From contig JBGSPI010000092.1 in assembly GCA_041738715.1 (NCBI GenBank), forward strand, positions 1-64,000: 64,000 bases of DNA, in the 5' to 3' direction. The notes beneath the pieces were generated by a model. It did no database searches. It had not been told where the DNA came from and saw nothing but the letters and a program-made list of their open reading frames with translations. A program made the position numbers and the translations under genes. Below are positions 34,134-43,664 of this stretch, piece by piece (the stretch's first letter is position 1; each line of letters begins with the position of its first letter). The DNA comes from Chamaesiphon sp041738715. Lineage in GTDB: Bacteria; Cyanobacteriota; Cyanobacteriia; Cyanobacteriales; Chamaesiphonaceae.

Positions 34134-36098
34134 ATGCCTAATCCGAATATACCTAATCGCAGTCTTCACGCTGGTTATGAAATCATTGCGAGAAACCTGT
34201 CGCAGATCAACTTTGCTACTGCTGTTGCCGGCGATGGAGCCGCGATTCCCGTCCTGCAACAAAATGGTTATGTAATCGATCGCGTATTTAACGATCCAAC
34301 CACAGGTCTGCAAGCGGTTGGGTTACGTCCCATCGACACAACTAGACCACCACTACTTGTTTTTAATGGCACAAATGACGATCTTGATGAAGCTGAAAAC
34401 CGTAACACTCAAGGAGCAGGATTCAATCAGTTTAGTCAGAATAGCACCGCTATCCGCGATTGGTTGACCGCAATTGCGGCTGATATCACCAAAAACCCCA
34501 ACCGGCTGCTGCCAGATGTGACCGGACATAGTTTAGGCGGTTCTCTAGCTCAATGGACAGCCGCAACCTTCCCCAATTTAATTAGCGAAGCTGTCAGCTT
34601 GGAAGCCTTTGGCTTAAATACAGGCATTGCCAATACCTTTACGCAAAATGGCGGAGTAGTGGCGCAAGTCACACATTATGTCAATAGTGGTGACATCGTA
34701 CCGCTTCAGGGTCAAGAATTTATCCCCGGTGCCGTGATTTTGGCAACTTATACAACTCCAGCGATCGACCCACAGGATTTTGTCCAAAAGCATTTGGAGT
34801 ATATTGTACCTGGTTCTCCCTCCACTACTTCAGGGCTAAATATCACCCACCAAGAGATTAGCACTACTGAATTAAATAGTCCTAACTTTAGTTTCAACGA
34901 CCGCGATTGGAATGATTTTATCATTGCACTGCGCCAGAGTGCCCCCACATTAGCCCAAAGTTTAACTAATCGTCAAACTGCGGAGCCGTTGAGAACTCAG
35001 TCGAGCTATTTTGAACTAGCTGCTCGCATCAACGCCTTAAACCCAAATCTAGCCGCTGGTTATGCTGCGGCTACCCAATCGGGATTGAGACCAAATCCTG
35101 GTAATAATATCTTGGAAGTCACTAGTGCGACAGCCAATCAGGGGATCAGATTTACCTCGATCAGCCGTACAGGTAGTCTAGTTAACGAAATTGGGTTATT
35201 TAAAGTCGATGACGATCGAGGCAGCATCGGCGGCATTCTCCCTGGAGCGGCGGGATATCTCCAAGCGGCTCTCAATCGTGGTCAAGTTGTTTTTTCCAGC
35301 CTCAGCGGCGATTTCTTTGACGCGAATAGTCAACGGCAGATTAGCTTCAACCCTGGCGATAAATTTCAATTGTACTCTGTCCAAAATAGCACCACTGCAC
35401 AGGCTCTCCAAAACCTGAGTAATGGTCAAACTGCACCTTCAATTCTGTTTGCTAATCCGGCGGCGAATGGTGGTAGCTCATTCGTTCAGTTAACGCCCAA
35501 TGGTAGCAATCTCAATGTTAGCTGGAATGATGGATCAAGCACTGCTACAACCGAGCCAAATTTGGTCTTGCAAGTCCAGGAAATCACCACTCCGGCACTT
35601 ACAGGCAGTGGACTTCAAGGCACATCAGCAGGCGAAGTTATCGACTTGCGTAATCTCACGGGTGCGGTACAAGTCAGTACCAATATTCGATCAGATGCCT
35701 CCTATAACAACACACTAGGTTTGTATCGAGTTGATGACATCACTGGTCGAATTGGGACTCTCAACCCTGGTGATGCCGGATATGCTGAAGCCGCACTCCG
35801 ACAAGCTGTACTCAACCTCAATAAATCTCAAACTAGCTCTCAACAGCAGCTTGCTGGCGGTAGTATATACGCGCCATTCTTGGTTTCCAATGGGACTATT
35901 CAAGATTTCCTAGCAAGAAATATCACGAATACTGGTGCTGATAATTTACCTGTTGCCTATTTTAACTATGGTGCAGCCAATCCCGATCGGGTAGATCATC
36001 TCCAGTTACTTGGTGATAACAAGTTTGGCTTTGAAGATCTACTCGGCGGTGGCGATCGAGATTATAACGATCTTGTCGTTCAGTTTAATATCGGCTAG
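34134..36098 (+). CDS. Lipase-like protein with C-terminal DUF4114 domains
   Basis: A 654-residue protein. The N-terminal 270 residues have an alpha/beta-hydrolase lipase-like region with the nucleophile elbow GHSLGGSLAQW (Ser about residue 131). Two DUF4114-like repeats follow: about 340-420 (IGLFKVDDDRGSIGG) and about 520-650 (LGLYRVDDITGRIGT), ending in FGFEDLLGGGDRDYNDLVV, the Asp-rich calcium-type motif of that family. No classical signal peptide is seen; such proteins are often exported by type I systems, and the C-terminal Asp-rich motif fits that. A secreted esterase or surface protein is likely; the substrate is unknown. Confidence 0.8.
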   Translation: MPNPNIPNRSLHAGYEIIARNLSQINFATAVAGDGAAIPVLQQNGYVIDRVFNDPTTGLQAVGLRPIDTTRPPLLVFNGTNDDLDEAENRNTQGAGFNQFSQNSTAIRDWLTAIAADITKNPNRLLPDVTGHSLGGSLAQWTAATFPNLISEAVSLEAFGLNTGIANTFTQNGGVVAQVTHYVNSGDIVPLQGQEFIPGAVILATYTTPAIDPQDFVQKHLEYIVPGSPSTTSGLNITHQEISTTELNSPNFSFNDRDWNDFIIALRQSAPTLAQSLTNRQTAEPLRTQSSYFELAARINALNPNLAAGYAAATQSGLRPNPGNNILEVTSATANQGIRFTSISRTGSLVNEIGLFKVDDDRGSIGGILPGAAGYLQAALNRGQVVFSSLSGDFFDANSQRQISFNPGDKFQLYSVQNSTTAQALQNLSNGQTAPSILFANPAANGGSSFVQLTPNGSNLNVSWNDGSSTATTEPNLVLQVQEITTPALTGSGLQGTSAGEVIDLRNLTGAVQVSTNIRSDASYNNTLGLYRVDDITGRIGTLNPGDAGYAEAALRQAVLNLNKSQTSSQQQLAGGSIYAPFLVSNGTIQDFLARNITNTGADNLPVAYFNYGAANPDRVDHLQLLGDNKFGFEDLLGGGDRDYNDLVVQFNIG

Positions 36099-36109
36099 AG
36101 GCTAATCGA

Positions 36110-36418
36110 CTACCTGGCAAAGTGTGTTCTATCGCCGATTGTCTCAAAAATACCGTCCATCCGTGTCAGCATAAATAAGTGTTTCACGGGTGCTGCAAGC
36201 GAACAAAGATATAAATCACCTCCAGCCGTTCTGAGCATTTTCAGGACGGCTATTAGCGCACCTAATCCTGAACTATCAATAAAATTGACATCTGCTAAGT
36301 CCAAGAGCACGAGATTATTTCCAGATGCAACTAATTCACTCACTTGTTGGCGCAGTTGATTCGCCTGCAAGCCATCGAGAACACCTGCTGGTTTAATAAT
36401 TTGAAGGGGAACAGGCAT
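36110..36418 (-). CDS. STAS-domain anti-sigma factor antagonist
   Basis: A 102-residue single STAS-domain protein of the SpoIIAA/RsbV type. The conserved phosphorylation motif is FIDSSGLGAL with Ser49/Ser50. Such proteins release a partner switch kinase or a sigma factor when dephosphorylated. No kinase or phosphatase gene is adjacent, so its partner is encoded elsewhere. It converges on the lipase-like gene with only 11 bases between the stops. Confidence 0.9.
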   Translation of the reverse strand: MPVPLQIIKPAGVLDGLQANQLRQQVSELVASGNNLVLLDLADVNFIDSSGLGALIAVLKMLRTAGGDLYLCSLAAPVKHLFMLTRMDGIFETIGDRTHFAR

Positions 36419-36808
36419 AGCAGAGTTTAACTTGAGAAGTTAGATTAATTTTACTATTTGCTGTGATTGTCAATGATGACGATCGCATAGATTGTTTTAG
36501 TTCCGCAATAATAAATTCTCGATCGGGGCTTAGGCGATGTAACTCAATGACCCAGTTTAGTTTTAGCTAAACATTACATTTTGCTTAAGAATTGAGCATC
36601 TATAGACAATCATACCGCCTCGTTAATTAGGTTTATATGGGCTGAATTACTGAAGTTAGGCTGTGAGATCTGGGGGAAAGGAATAGTTAGTTGACACTTC
36701 TGCTAAGGCAGAGGCTACGCCAACGACTTCGCTCAGGACAAGCAGTACAAGTGCGTCAACGACAAGCTTAGGGCAGGCAGTCCCCTAGTCCCCCAGTCCC
36801 CTAGTCCC
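36419..36808. other. Repeat-rich intergenic region
   Basis: About 390 bases without a gene. The part 36690-36770 is a dispersed repeat (GCAGAGGC-TACGCCAACGAC) also present at 58030-58080. It is followed by tandem CCCCTAGTCC units at 36780-36820 running into the pyrE stop. Confidence 0.6.
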
Positions 36809-36820
36809 CTAGTCCCTCTG
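36690..36820. repeat. Composite dispersed repeat with CCCCTAGT tandem units
   Basis: The segment TTGACACTTCTGCTAAGGCA and following bases match 58031-58080 (TTGACCCTTCCGCTTAGGCA) with few changes. A run of about five CCC(C)TAGTCC units follows. Both are low-value intergenic repeats. Confidence 0.65.
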
Positions 36821-37408
36821 ATATCTAGCTTGTAAATCTGGAATGGTGAATATAGAGTCAAATTGTAGTCCAGCGGCGGCATAACACTCCGCGCCACCCT
36901 GTTGTCGATCTACCAGCGTAATCACTCGATCGACAATATAACCCGCATCCCGCAGTCTGGCTACGGCTTTCATCGCTGATTGTCCAGTTGTCACCACATC
37001 TTCCAAGACGACTACCTTCGCTTGTGGTTTGAGCGTTGCACCTTCGATATATGCTTGAGTGCCATGTCCTTTGGCTTCCTTGCGAATAATCAATGCTGGA
37101 ATCGAGCATCCTTCATAGACAGAAACCACACTTACCGCTGAAACGATCGGATCTGCACCCAATGTCAAGCCAGCTACCGCATCTGTATCCGGTGGTAGCA
37201 TCGACAGCATGATTCTGGCAGTAGCTAACGCACCTTCAGGATGGAGCGTAACTTGCTTACCATTGATATAGTAAGTACTTTTCTGACCGGAAGATAATGT
37301 AAAGTCACCTTCCTTGTACGCCAATTGACAGAGTAAATCTAGTAAATGTTCGCGCAAAGTAGTTAGATCGAGCGTCGTCCAGGGAATATTGCCAAGAGAT
37401 GACTGCAT
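36809..37408 (-). CDS. pyrE: Orotate phosphoribosyltransferase PyrE
   Basis: A 199-residue enzyme that transfers phosphoribose from PRPP to orotate in pyrimidine synthesis. The PRPP-binding motif is VVVLEDVVTTGQSA (about residues 131-144). SGQKSTYYINGKQ and TLGADPIVSAV are typical of PyrE, and KEAKGHGTQAYIEG is the flexible catalytic loop. Full length with an ATG start. The upstream spacer holds a CTATCCAC tandem repeat. Confidence 0.95.
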   Translation of the reverse strand: MQSSLGNIPWTTLDLTTLREHLLDLLCQLAYKEGDFTLSSGQKSTYYINGKQVTLHPEGALATARIMLSMLPPDTDAVAGLTLGADPIVSAVSVVSVYEGCSIPALIIRKEAKGHGTQAYIEGATLKPQAKVVVLEDVVTTGQSAMKAVARLRDAGYIVDRVITLVDRQQGGAECYAAAGLQFDSIFTIPDLQARYQRD

Positions 37409-37442
37409 AATTTAGGGATTAGGGCTGAGATATTAGATTTTT

Positions 37443-37473
37443 CACTATCCACTATCCACTATCTACTATCCAC
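37443..37473. repeat. Tandem repeat, unit CTATCCAC
   Basis: Four near-identical 8-base units between pyrE and the next gene. A length-variable intergenic microsatellite-like array with no inferred function. Confidence 0.75.
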
Positions 37474-37554
37474 AAGTCACCTATTCGATCGAATCTTCCT
37501 GATCCAGTCACAAATAAGTTGAATAACGTAGTTAATAGATATAGAGGTTTAACC

Positions 37555-37923
37555 ATGATCAAGTTACAGTCGATCGGTTTATTGGCACTAGCTGTTGCTG
37601 CGGCGAGCTATTTTGCCACTCCCACCCGCGCAGAAGCACCCCCAGAAAATATTGCTGATGCCATCACTACGGCTCTATTTAAAGACTCTGGGGATATCTA
37701 TCGCAATCGGGGGATCGATCGTCAAGCAACGTTCTTGTTTGGTTTGAGCTATCCCGAACATGAATTTATCAATGATGCTCATGCAGTTGAAAAACTCTAT
37801 CGTCAGGGAATGCAAGCGCAAAGTGGTGGCAAAGTGATGCGTACCGCTGATTTACCCAATCCATTTACAAGTTCCATTCGGACTACTCCGGCACAGCCGA
37901 AATCAGTTAGCAATGTTGAGTAA
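37555..37923 (+). CDS. Exported hypothetical protein
   Basis: A 122-residue protein with a signal peptide at residues 1-27 (IGLLALAVAAASYFATPTRAEA), so it is periplasmic or lumenal. The mature part has ALFKDSGDIYRNRGIDRQATFLFGLSYPEHEFINDAHAVEKLY-like sequence without a recognised family. It ends in a Pro/Ser-rich tail. The start was moved to ATG 37555, eight bases after AGAGG; an upstream TTG at 37519 would add 12 residues before the signal peptide. Confidence 0.7.
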   Translation: MIKLQSIGLLALAVAAASYFATPTRAEAPPENIADAITTALFKDSGDIYRNRGIDRQATFLFGLSYPEHEFINDAHAVEKLYRQGMQAQSGGKVMRTADLPNPFTSSIRTTPAQPKSVSNVE

Positions 37924-38019
37924 AAAACTGATGATGCGGCTTTCACTCCAGCAGCAATAATCGCGGCTGAAGAGGAAGTCGCTACGCCCGCACCTCGTGG
38001 GAGATGGTCGGCAACCCAA

Positions 38020-38673
38020 TTAACAATTCATTATTAATAATTGCGCTAGACTATCTGTTAACTTATCGGCAATCCCCTCGATCCATGCTTCATCTTGTTT
38101 GGTGTAGCTCCGAGGGGCATTTGCACCAAGAATTAATACTCCCTTACTGCCCAATGGCTGACAAATGATCCCTTGGGTATTGGGTGGTAAATAGTCAAAT
38201 TCAATCCGCCCGGGATAGACTTTGGTGTCTACAAGATAAATTGCCTTTTGTTTGGTCAGAACTCGATCGAGAATTACGCCAGGTGTAACTTCTGCTTGGG
38301 TAGCGAGAACCCCTCGGCGGAGCAATACTTGTCCCTGATAGTAGATGACAATCGATCGAGTGACTGTATTTGTCAACAGCAAATGAGAAGCCCAAGCCAG
38401 TTCGGTTTGCAATGAGTCTGATAACGTGGGCGACAATTCAAACCCTTCCGCTCCTTCGAGAATGACACTATCGGGCTGTCTGGGCTGCACTCGTTGCCAT
38501 AACAGTCCCGTCAGGATTGATACCGCTGCCAAAATTACGCCAATCACATCCGATCGAGCCTGAGAATCGGTCAATTCTGGTGTCAACACCCGATTTACCA
38601 TTAATAAAGTTCCCGCTATTCCCCCGACAATTAGCGGCACGAGTCGAACGATTCGATTTGAGTCGTTGTTCAT
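38020..38673 (-). CDS. Cofactor assembly of complex C subunit B family protein (CCB2/CCB4-like)
   Basis: A 217-residue membrane protein similar to the CCB2/CCB4 group needed to attach heme c(i) to cytochrome b6 of the b6f complex. Two hydrophobic segments lie near the N-terminus (about residues 10-28 and 43-60), followed by a soluble domain with SILTGLLWQRV, ASHLLLTNTVTRSIVIYY and the C-terminal RSYTKQDEAWIEGIADKL. Family length is normal. No other ccb genes are nearby. The assignment rests on remembered family sequence. Confidence 0.8.
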   Translation of the reverse strand: MNNDSNRIVRLVPLIVGGIAGTLLMVNRVLTPELTDSQARSDVIGVILAAVSILTGLLWQRVQPRQPDSVILEGAEGFELSPTLSDSLQTELAWASHLLLTNTVTRSIVIYYQGQVLLRRGVLATQAEVTPGVILDRVLTKQKAIYLVDTKVYPGRIEFDYLPPNTQGIICQPLGSKGVLILGANAPRSYTKQDEAWIEGIADKLTDSLAQLLIMNC

Positions 38674-38861
38674 TTCTAGTTCTACTTATTTAGAGTTGCA
38701 TCCCAAGTTGAATTTTAACTACACGTTCGATCGATTTCATGTTGTCTGCTGAAATAGTACCAATGGAAAAGGGTTTAGGGCGGATCGTGGAGATTAATCA
38801 TGTAAATATGAAATGTACAAAATTCGTTACAATGAGGTGCTGTCTGTCAGGGTAAAAATCG

Positions 38862-41800
38862 ATGCATCGTCTCGCGACTATTCCGGGTGGTTGGAATCCT
38901 GCCGCTGAAGGGGTGATATTTGTCGAACAGCAGCCAGCACCGATCGTCTTTATTACCGCTGCTGATACCGACATTCAAACATTAGCAGTTGCTGCAACCA
39001 AATTACCCGCTGATTTTCCCCAGGTGCGGGTGGTGAACTTATTGCAATTACAGCAGCAATTGACGATCGATACCTATGCCGAAGATGTATTGACAGCAGC
39101 ACAGGTGATTATCGTCCGGTTAATTGGGGGTCAATCCTACTGGAGTTATGGGCTAGAAGTAGTCCAGGAGACTGTCAGACAGACGGGAGCGGTGTTAATT
39201 GTTTTACCAGGGGATGAGCGTCCCGATCCGACGTTGATGAGCCATTCTACAGCAAGTTTGGCGGATGTCGATCGCGTGTGGAAATATTTGATTGAGGGTG
39301 GGATAGAGAATTACTGTCAGTTATTGAATTTTATCACCAGTCGCTGGTTGGACTGTGACTATGAATACCGCGATCCCTCTGCCGTGCCCCGTGTAGGTAT
39401 TTATGATGCTCCTCGTTGGCTCCCAGATGGACTGCCAACCCATTCAGGCGCAGCAATTATCTTCTATCGAGCGCATTATCTGTCAGGAAATCTTGCCGCG
39501 ATCGAGGCGATGTGTCAAGCGTTGATAGACCGCCAGCTAACCCCGATCCCGATTTATGTCTCCTCCCTCAAAGATCCAGATGTCCAAGCAGAGTTAATTA
39601 ATTACTGTCAGCAGGGTGTGGGGGTGATACTGAATACCACCAGTTTTGCCCTCGCAAGTTTAGATACCGACACACCCCAAGTAGACCTGTGGTCGAGTCT
39701 GAATTTACCAGTATTTCAGGTGATTTTGAGCGGCGCAGGCAAAGAATTTTGGGCAGATGGTTGGCAAGGATTAACACCTCGCGACATGGCAATGAATGTC
39801 GCATTACCAGAAGTAGATGGGCGGATTATTACGCGAGCGATTTCATTTAAGGCAGTCCAAACTCAGAACGCAGCACTTCAGACAGATGTATTGGTGTACG
39901 AACCCATAGCCGATCGCGTCGAATTTGTGGCAGAATTAGCCCTAAACTGGGTCAAACTGCGCCAAAAATCGGTAAGCGATCGCAAAGTAGCCCTCATCCT
40001 CGCAAATTATCCCACCCGCGATGGTCGATTAGCCAATGGCGTAGGATTAGATACACCTCAAAGTTGCGTCGAAATTCTCCACGCGCTCAAAGCTGCTGGT
40101 TATCAAGTCGGAGATATTCCCGCCGATAGTGGAGAACTGATTAAATTATTAACCACCGGAATTACCAACGATCCAGAAGGCGATGGGTGGCGGAAGGCGA
40201 ATCAAACGTTGTCAGGGGAAGAGTATCAAGCGCATTTCCAAACGTTACCGATTTTAGTACAGCAAGGGATTATCGATCGATGGGGCGATCTGCACAGGTC
40301 TTGTAGCTCCGCAGATGATGGGCGAGGGTACCCACCAGGGGCACCCCTCCAAAATCTTCCTGTCCCCCCTTCTCCCCCTCTCCCCCTCCCCATCCCCGGC
40401 ATCCAATTCGGCAACATCTTCGTCGGCATCCAACCCGCACGGGGCTACGACAAAGATCCTAGCCTCAACTACCACGCCCCCGATTTAGTTCCACCCCATC
40501 AATACATCGCCTTCTATCACTGGATCAGAGCCAATTTCAGCGCAGATGCGGTCGTCCATGTCGGCAAACATGGCAATCTCGAATGGCTCCCAGGCAAGAG
40601 CGTCGCCCTCTCCGAAAACTGCTATCCCGAAGCTGTATTCGGCGCGATGCCTCATTTATACCCTTTCATCGTCAACGATCCTGGCGAAGGTTCCCAAGCC
40701 AAACGCCGCAGCCAAGCAGTCATCCTGGATCACTTGACCCCATCGATGACACGTGCCGAACTCTACGGCAGTCTAAATCAATTAGAGGGCCTAATCGATG
40801 AATATTATGAAGCCCAAACACTAGATCCATTGAGGTTAGCACCGATACGCGATCGATTAATCGCCCTAATCGAACAAGAACACCTCCACGAAACCCTCGG
40901 CATCGACATCGGGACTGGCGACGAAGCGATGCTATCCCAGTTTTTAAATACTGCCGACGGTTATCTCTGCGAATTAAAAGAAGCCCAAATTCGGGACGGG
41001 TTGCATATATTTGGACAATGCCCCCAGCATACACAATTACGAGATTTAGTGGTCGCGATCGCCCGTAATCCAAACGCAAATAGACTCGGATTAACCCGTG
41101 CAATTGCCCTAGATTGGAATCTAGACTTCGACCCCCTTACCGCTGATTTAAGCGAAGAACGAGTAAACTTTGTACCTCCTACTCTTATTCCCCTCTTGCG
41201 AGGGGCTGGGGGTGGGTTACACATCTCAGTAGCACCAGAAAATGATCGACTAGTGGGTTTCGCGATTGGTGAAGATCCCCCTAAATCCCCCTTAAAAAGA
41301 GGGACTAAGAATTCGATCGATTCCTTTCTAGACAGCGATAAGAATCCGAATCCGTTTCCCCCCTTATTAAGGGGGGCTAGGGGGGATCTCCACGCAGCAC
41401 CAACAACCAAACCCTGTCGAATCATCGGCGACGCAGTAGAAATATTAGAAGAATACGCCGCCGAACTAGTCGAAAGGCTAATAGCACAAAGCACGATTGA
41501 TGCAGGGTACACACACTTCGACTTCGCTCAGTGCAAGCAAGGGGCACGCCTACAGGTTGATGGTGCGCTCGGTATCAACACCCAAACCGAATTAAATTGG
41601 ATACGCGATCGATTATTACCCGCACTCCAACAAACCAACCAAGAAATGACGAACTTATTACGCGGCTTAAACGGCGAATATATCCCCAGCGGCGCATCCG
41701 GCGCACCCACACGCGGCAAACCCGAAGTCCTCCCCACAGGACGAAACTTCTACGCCGTCGATATCCGCGCTGTCCCCACCGAAACCGCTTGGTGTCTGGG

Positions 41801-42950
41801 ACGAAAAGCCGCCGAAGTGCTGATCGATCGCTATACTCAAGAACATGGCGAATATCCCCAAACCCTCGGCTTATCCATCTGGGGTACATCCACCATGCGC
41901 ACAGGCGGCGACGACATCGCCCAAGCACTGGCATTAATCGGTGTACAACCCGTCTGGGATGGCGTATCCCGCCGCGTAGTAGATTTTGAGATTTTACCCG
42001 TCTCGATTTTAGGTCGTCCCCGCGTCGATGTCACCTTGCGAATTTCCGGCTTCTTCCGTGATGCTTTCCCCAATTTAATTGACTTATTTGATAATGCAGT
42101 TAAAGCCGTCGCCGCATTAAATGAAACTCCAGATCAAAATCCATTAGCGCAACAAGTTCAACAAGAACAAGCTAAATGGTTAGAACAAGGATTAACATTA
42201 GACGAGGCGCAAACTCGATCTCAATACCGAATTTTCGGTTCTAAACCTGGTGCCTATGGTGCTGGATTGCAAGGATTAATTGAATCGCAAAACTGGGAAA
42301 CCGAAGCTGATTTAGCCCAAGCTTATATAAATTGGAGTGCCTACGCTTATACCAACAAAGCTGAAGGCATCGCCGCACCCGAAGCATTTAACCAACGCTT
42401 GGGAAATATGCAAATCGTCTTGCAAAATCAAGATAATCGCGAACACGACTTACTCGATTCGGATGATTATTATCAGTTTCAAGGTGGCTTAACCGCAGCC
42501 ATCAAACAAGTATCTGGGAAAGCACCCGCAGCCTATTTCGGCGATAATTCCCGCACCGAAAACCCCAAAGTTCGCAAACTAACCGAAGAGATCGATCGGG
42601 TATATCGATCGCGTGTCATCAACCCCAAATGGATCGCCGGAGCCATGCGCCACGGCTACAAGGGAGCCTCCGAAATGGCAGCGACTTTAGATTTCTTATT
42701 TGCCTACGATGCGACGGCTAATTGTGTCCAGGACTTCATGTATCAAGGTGTGGCAGATGCTTATTTATTCGATGAATCAGTGCGGGAATTTATCGAACAA
42801 AATAACCCCTGGGTACAACGAGATATGGCAGAAAGGCTACTCGAAGCCAATCAGCGAGGTTTATGGGAAGATGTTGAATTAGGTACGTTGGAACGATTAA
42901 GGTTCATGGTAAATGAAGCCGAAGGTGTGATCGAATCTCAGGGAAATTAA
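38862..42950 (+). CDS. cobN: Cobaltochelatase subunit CobN (with in-frame repeat insertions)
   Basis: The large chelatase subunit that inserts cobalt during cobalamin synthesis, a relative of the Mg-chelatase H subunit. Family marks include MHRLATIPGGW, FVGIQPARGYDKDPSLNYHAPDL, VHVGKHGNLEWLPGKSVAL, LGLSIWGTSTMRTGGDDIAQAL and the C-terminal RHGYKGASEMAATLDF. At 1362 residues it is longer than usual. The excess is explained by low-complexity, repeat-derived segments at about residues 480-512 (PPGAPLQNLPVPPSPPLPLP), 774-848 (PLLRGAGGG, EDPPKSPLKRG, PPLLRGARGDL) and 884-896 (HFDFAQCKQGA). The frame stays open, so it is probably functional. No cobS/cobT-like partner is adjacent. Confidence 0.93.
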   Translation: MHRLATIPGGWNPAAEGVIFVEQQPAPIVFITAADTDIQTLAVAATKLPADFPQVRVVNLLQLQQQLTIDTYAEDVLTAAQVIIVRLIGGQSYWSYGLEVVQETVRQTGAVLIVLPGDERPDPTLMSHSTASLADVDRVWKYLIEGGIENYCQLLNFITSRWLDCDYEYRDPSAVPRVGIYDAPRWLPDGLPTHSGAAIIFYRAHYLSGNLAAIEAMCQALIDRQLTPIPIYVSSLKDPDVQAELINYCQQGVGVILNTTSFALASLDTDTPQVDLWSSLNLPVFQVILSGAGKEFWADGWQGLTPRDMAMNVALPEVDGRIITRAISFKAVQTQNAALQTDVLVYEPIADRVEFVAELALNWVKLRQKSVSDRKVALILANYPTRDGRLANGVGLDTPQSCVEILHALKAAGYQVGDIPADSGELIKLLTTGITNDPEGDGWRKANQTLSGEEYQAHFQTLPILVQQGIIDRWGDLHRSCSSADDGRGYPPGAPLQNLPVPPSPPLPLPIPGIQFGNIFVGIQPARGYDKDPSLNYHAPDLVPPHQYIAFYHWIRANFSADAVVHVGKHGNLEWLPGKSVALSENCYPEAVFGAMPHLYPFIVNDPGEGSQAKRRSQAVILDHLTPSMTRAELYGSLNQLEGLIDEYYEAQTLDPLRLAPIRDRLIALIEQEHLHETLGIDIGTGDEAMLSQFLNTADGYLCELKEAQIRDGLHIFGQCPQHTQLRDLVVAIARNPNANRLGLTRAIALDWNLDFDPLTADLSEERVNFVPPTLIPLLRGAGGGLHISVAPENDRLVGFAIGEDPPKSPLKRGTKNSIDSFLDSDKNPNPFPPLLRGARGDLHAAPTTKPCRIIGDAVEILEEYAAELVERLIAQSTIDAGYTHFDFAQCKQGARLQVDGALGINTQTELNWIRDRLLPALQQTNQEMTNLLRGLNGEYIPSGASGAPTRGKPEVLPTGRNFYAVDIRAVPTETAWCLGRKAAEVLIDRYTQEHGEYPQTLGLSIWGTSTMRTGGDDIAQALALIGVQPVWDGVSRRVVDFEILPVSILGRPRVDVTLRISGFFRDAFPNLIDLFDNAVKAVAALNETPDQNPLAQQVQQEQAKWLEQGLTLDEAQTRSQYRIFGSKPGAYGAGLQGLIESQNWETEADLAQAYINWSAYAYTNKAEGIAAPEAFNQRLGNMQIVLQNQDNREHDLLDSDDYYQFQGGLTAAIKQVSGKAPAAYFGDNSRTENPKVRKLTEEIDRVYRSRVINPKWIAGAMRHGYKGASEMAATLDFLFAYDATANCVQDFMYQGVADAYLFDESVREFIEQNNPWVQRDMAERLLEANQRGLWEDVELGTLERLRFMVNEAEGVIESQGN
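41191..41388. repeat. Palindromic intergenic-type repeats inside cobN
   Basis: Two inverted copies of a GATCCCCCTAAATCCCCCTT-type repeat (41274-41304 and its complement at 41358-41388) enclose about 55 bases, and a related CCCCTCTTGCGAGGGGCTGG unit precedes them (41190-41210). Such units are normally intergenic in cyanobacteria. Here they are translated in frame within cobN. Confidence 0.75.
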
Positions 42951-42953
42951 CTT

Positions 42954-43448
42954 ATGAGTCGAGAAACATTTAATGAGATAGATAGTCTGTTAGTCACACT
43001 TAACTTAGACATCTTTCTCGAAAAGGATATTGTTATTGACACTCTTTGTGACTATGCTTGCGATCATCCAATATCAACTGAATATAAAAATAAAATTACC
43101 GAGAATATTCTAAAGCTATTCGACCCAAAAAATAATTATACCATTCAAGAAAGCATATTCCATTTTTTGGTATCGGCACATGCCAGTGGAATTCTACGAG
43201 ATAAAATAAGCGATTTTATGCTTAATTATATGCACAACCCAGAGCCAGAATTCATGGAATATGCTATGGACACACTAATGTATGCAGAACTAACAGATTC
43301 TAAAAAAAATGAGCTAAAGAAATTCGTCGAACAATGTTTGAATTCAGAAAATTTAAGTATTCAAAAAGGAATGTTGATGATTTGGGAATATTATAAAATC
43401 CAACGCATTACATGGGCATTCCCAAGTCAAACCCAGACTGAGCAATAA
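42954..43448 (+). CDS. Hypothetical helical protein downstream of cobN
   Basis: A 164-residue protein, acidic and predicted all-helical, three bases after the cobN stop. It is AT-rich and lacks the CGATCG words that fill the neighbouring genes, which suggests recent acquisition. The pattern of paired helices (TENILKLFDP, SIFHFLVSAHA, KISDFMLNYM, KKNELKKFVEQCL) resembles HEAT-like or immunity-type small proteins, but no family is recognised. A composite repeat begins about 33 bases after its stop, as it does after several neighbouring genes. Confidence 0.65.
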   Translation: MSRETFNEIDSLLVTLNLDIFLEKDIVIDTLCDYACDHPISTEYKNKITENILKLFDPKNNYTIQESIFHFLVSAHASGILRDKISDFMLNYMHNPEPEFMEYAMDTLMYAELTDSKKNELKKFVEQCLNSENLSIQKGMLMIWEYYKIQRITWAFPSQTQTEQ

Positions 43449-43481
43449 TCTCAAGTGAAAATTGATTACGATCTATTTATA

Positions 43482-43605
43482 TCGATCCTTATCTTACCCA
43501 GCCACACCACTCACACCAATAACATCTAATTCTCTAATTTGGTGTCGATCGATCTCGTTTAGCTACAACCTTTCGATCGATCTGAATGGTTCGATCGCGA
43601 GGAGG
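43482..43605. repeat. Composite cassette repeat, copy R1 (parts B and C)
   Basis: Contains part B (CACACCACTCACACCAATAA ... TCTAATTTGGTGTCGATCG) and part C (TCGTTTAGCTACAACCTTTC). Near copies lie at 44353-44455, 45145-45260, 45925-45964 and 46388-46446. It fills the spacer between the 164-residue gene and the antitoxin gene. Confidence 0.75.
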
Positions 43606-43664
43606 AGAATACCAGAACCTAGCTTTAGCTATAATAGTAGGTATATTTCTGAGCTTACCTGTCA

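Noticed and set aside
37443..37473. Short direct repeats as a possible iteron origin
   Set aside because: Only four 8-base CTATCCAC units without DnaA boxes or a replication gene nearby. A simple intergenic tandem repeat is sufficient.
38674..38861. Cobalamin riboswitch before cobN
   Set aside because: The leader has no recognisable B12-box or conserved cobalamin-element core, and it is short.
41575..41989. Long frames opposite and beside cobN
   Set aside because: Arg- and Pro-rich frames of this kind are shadows of a GC-rich coding strand; cobN fully explains the region.
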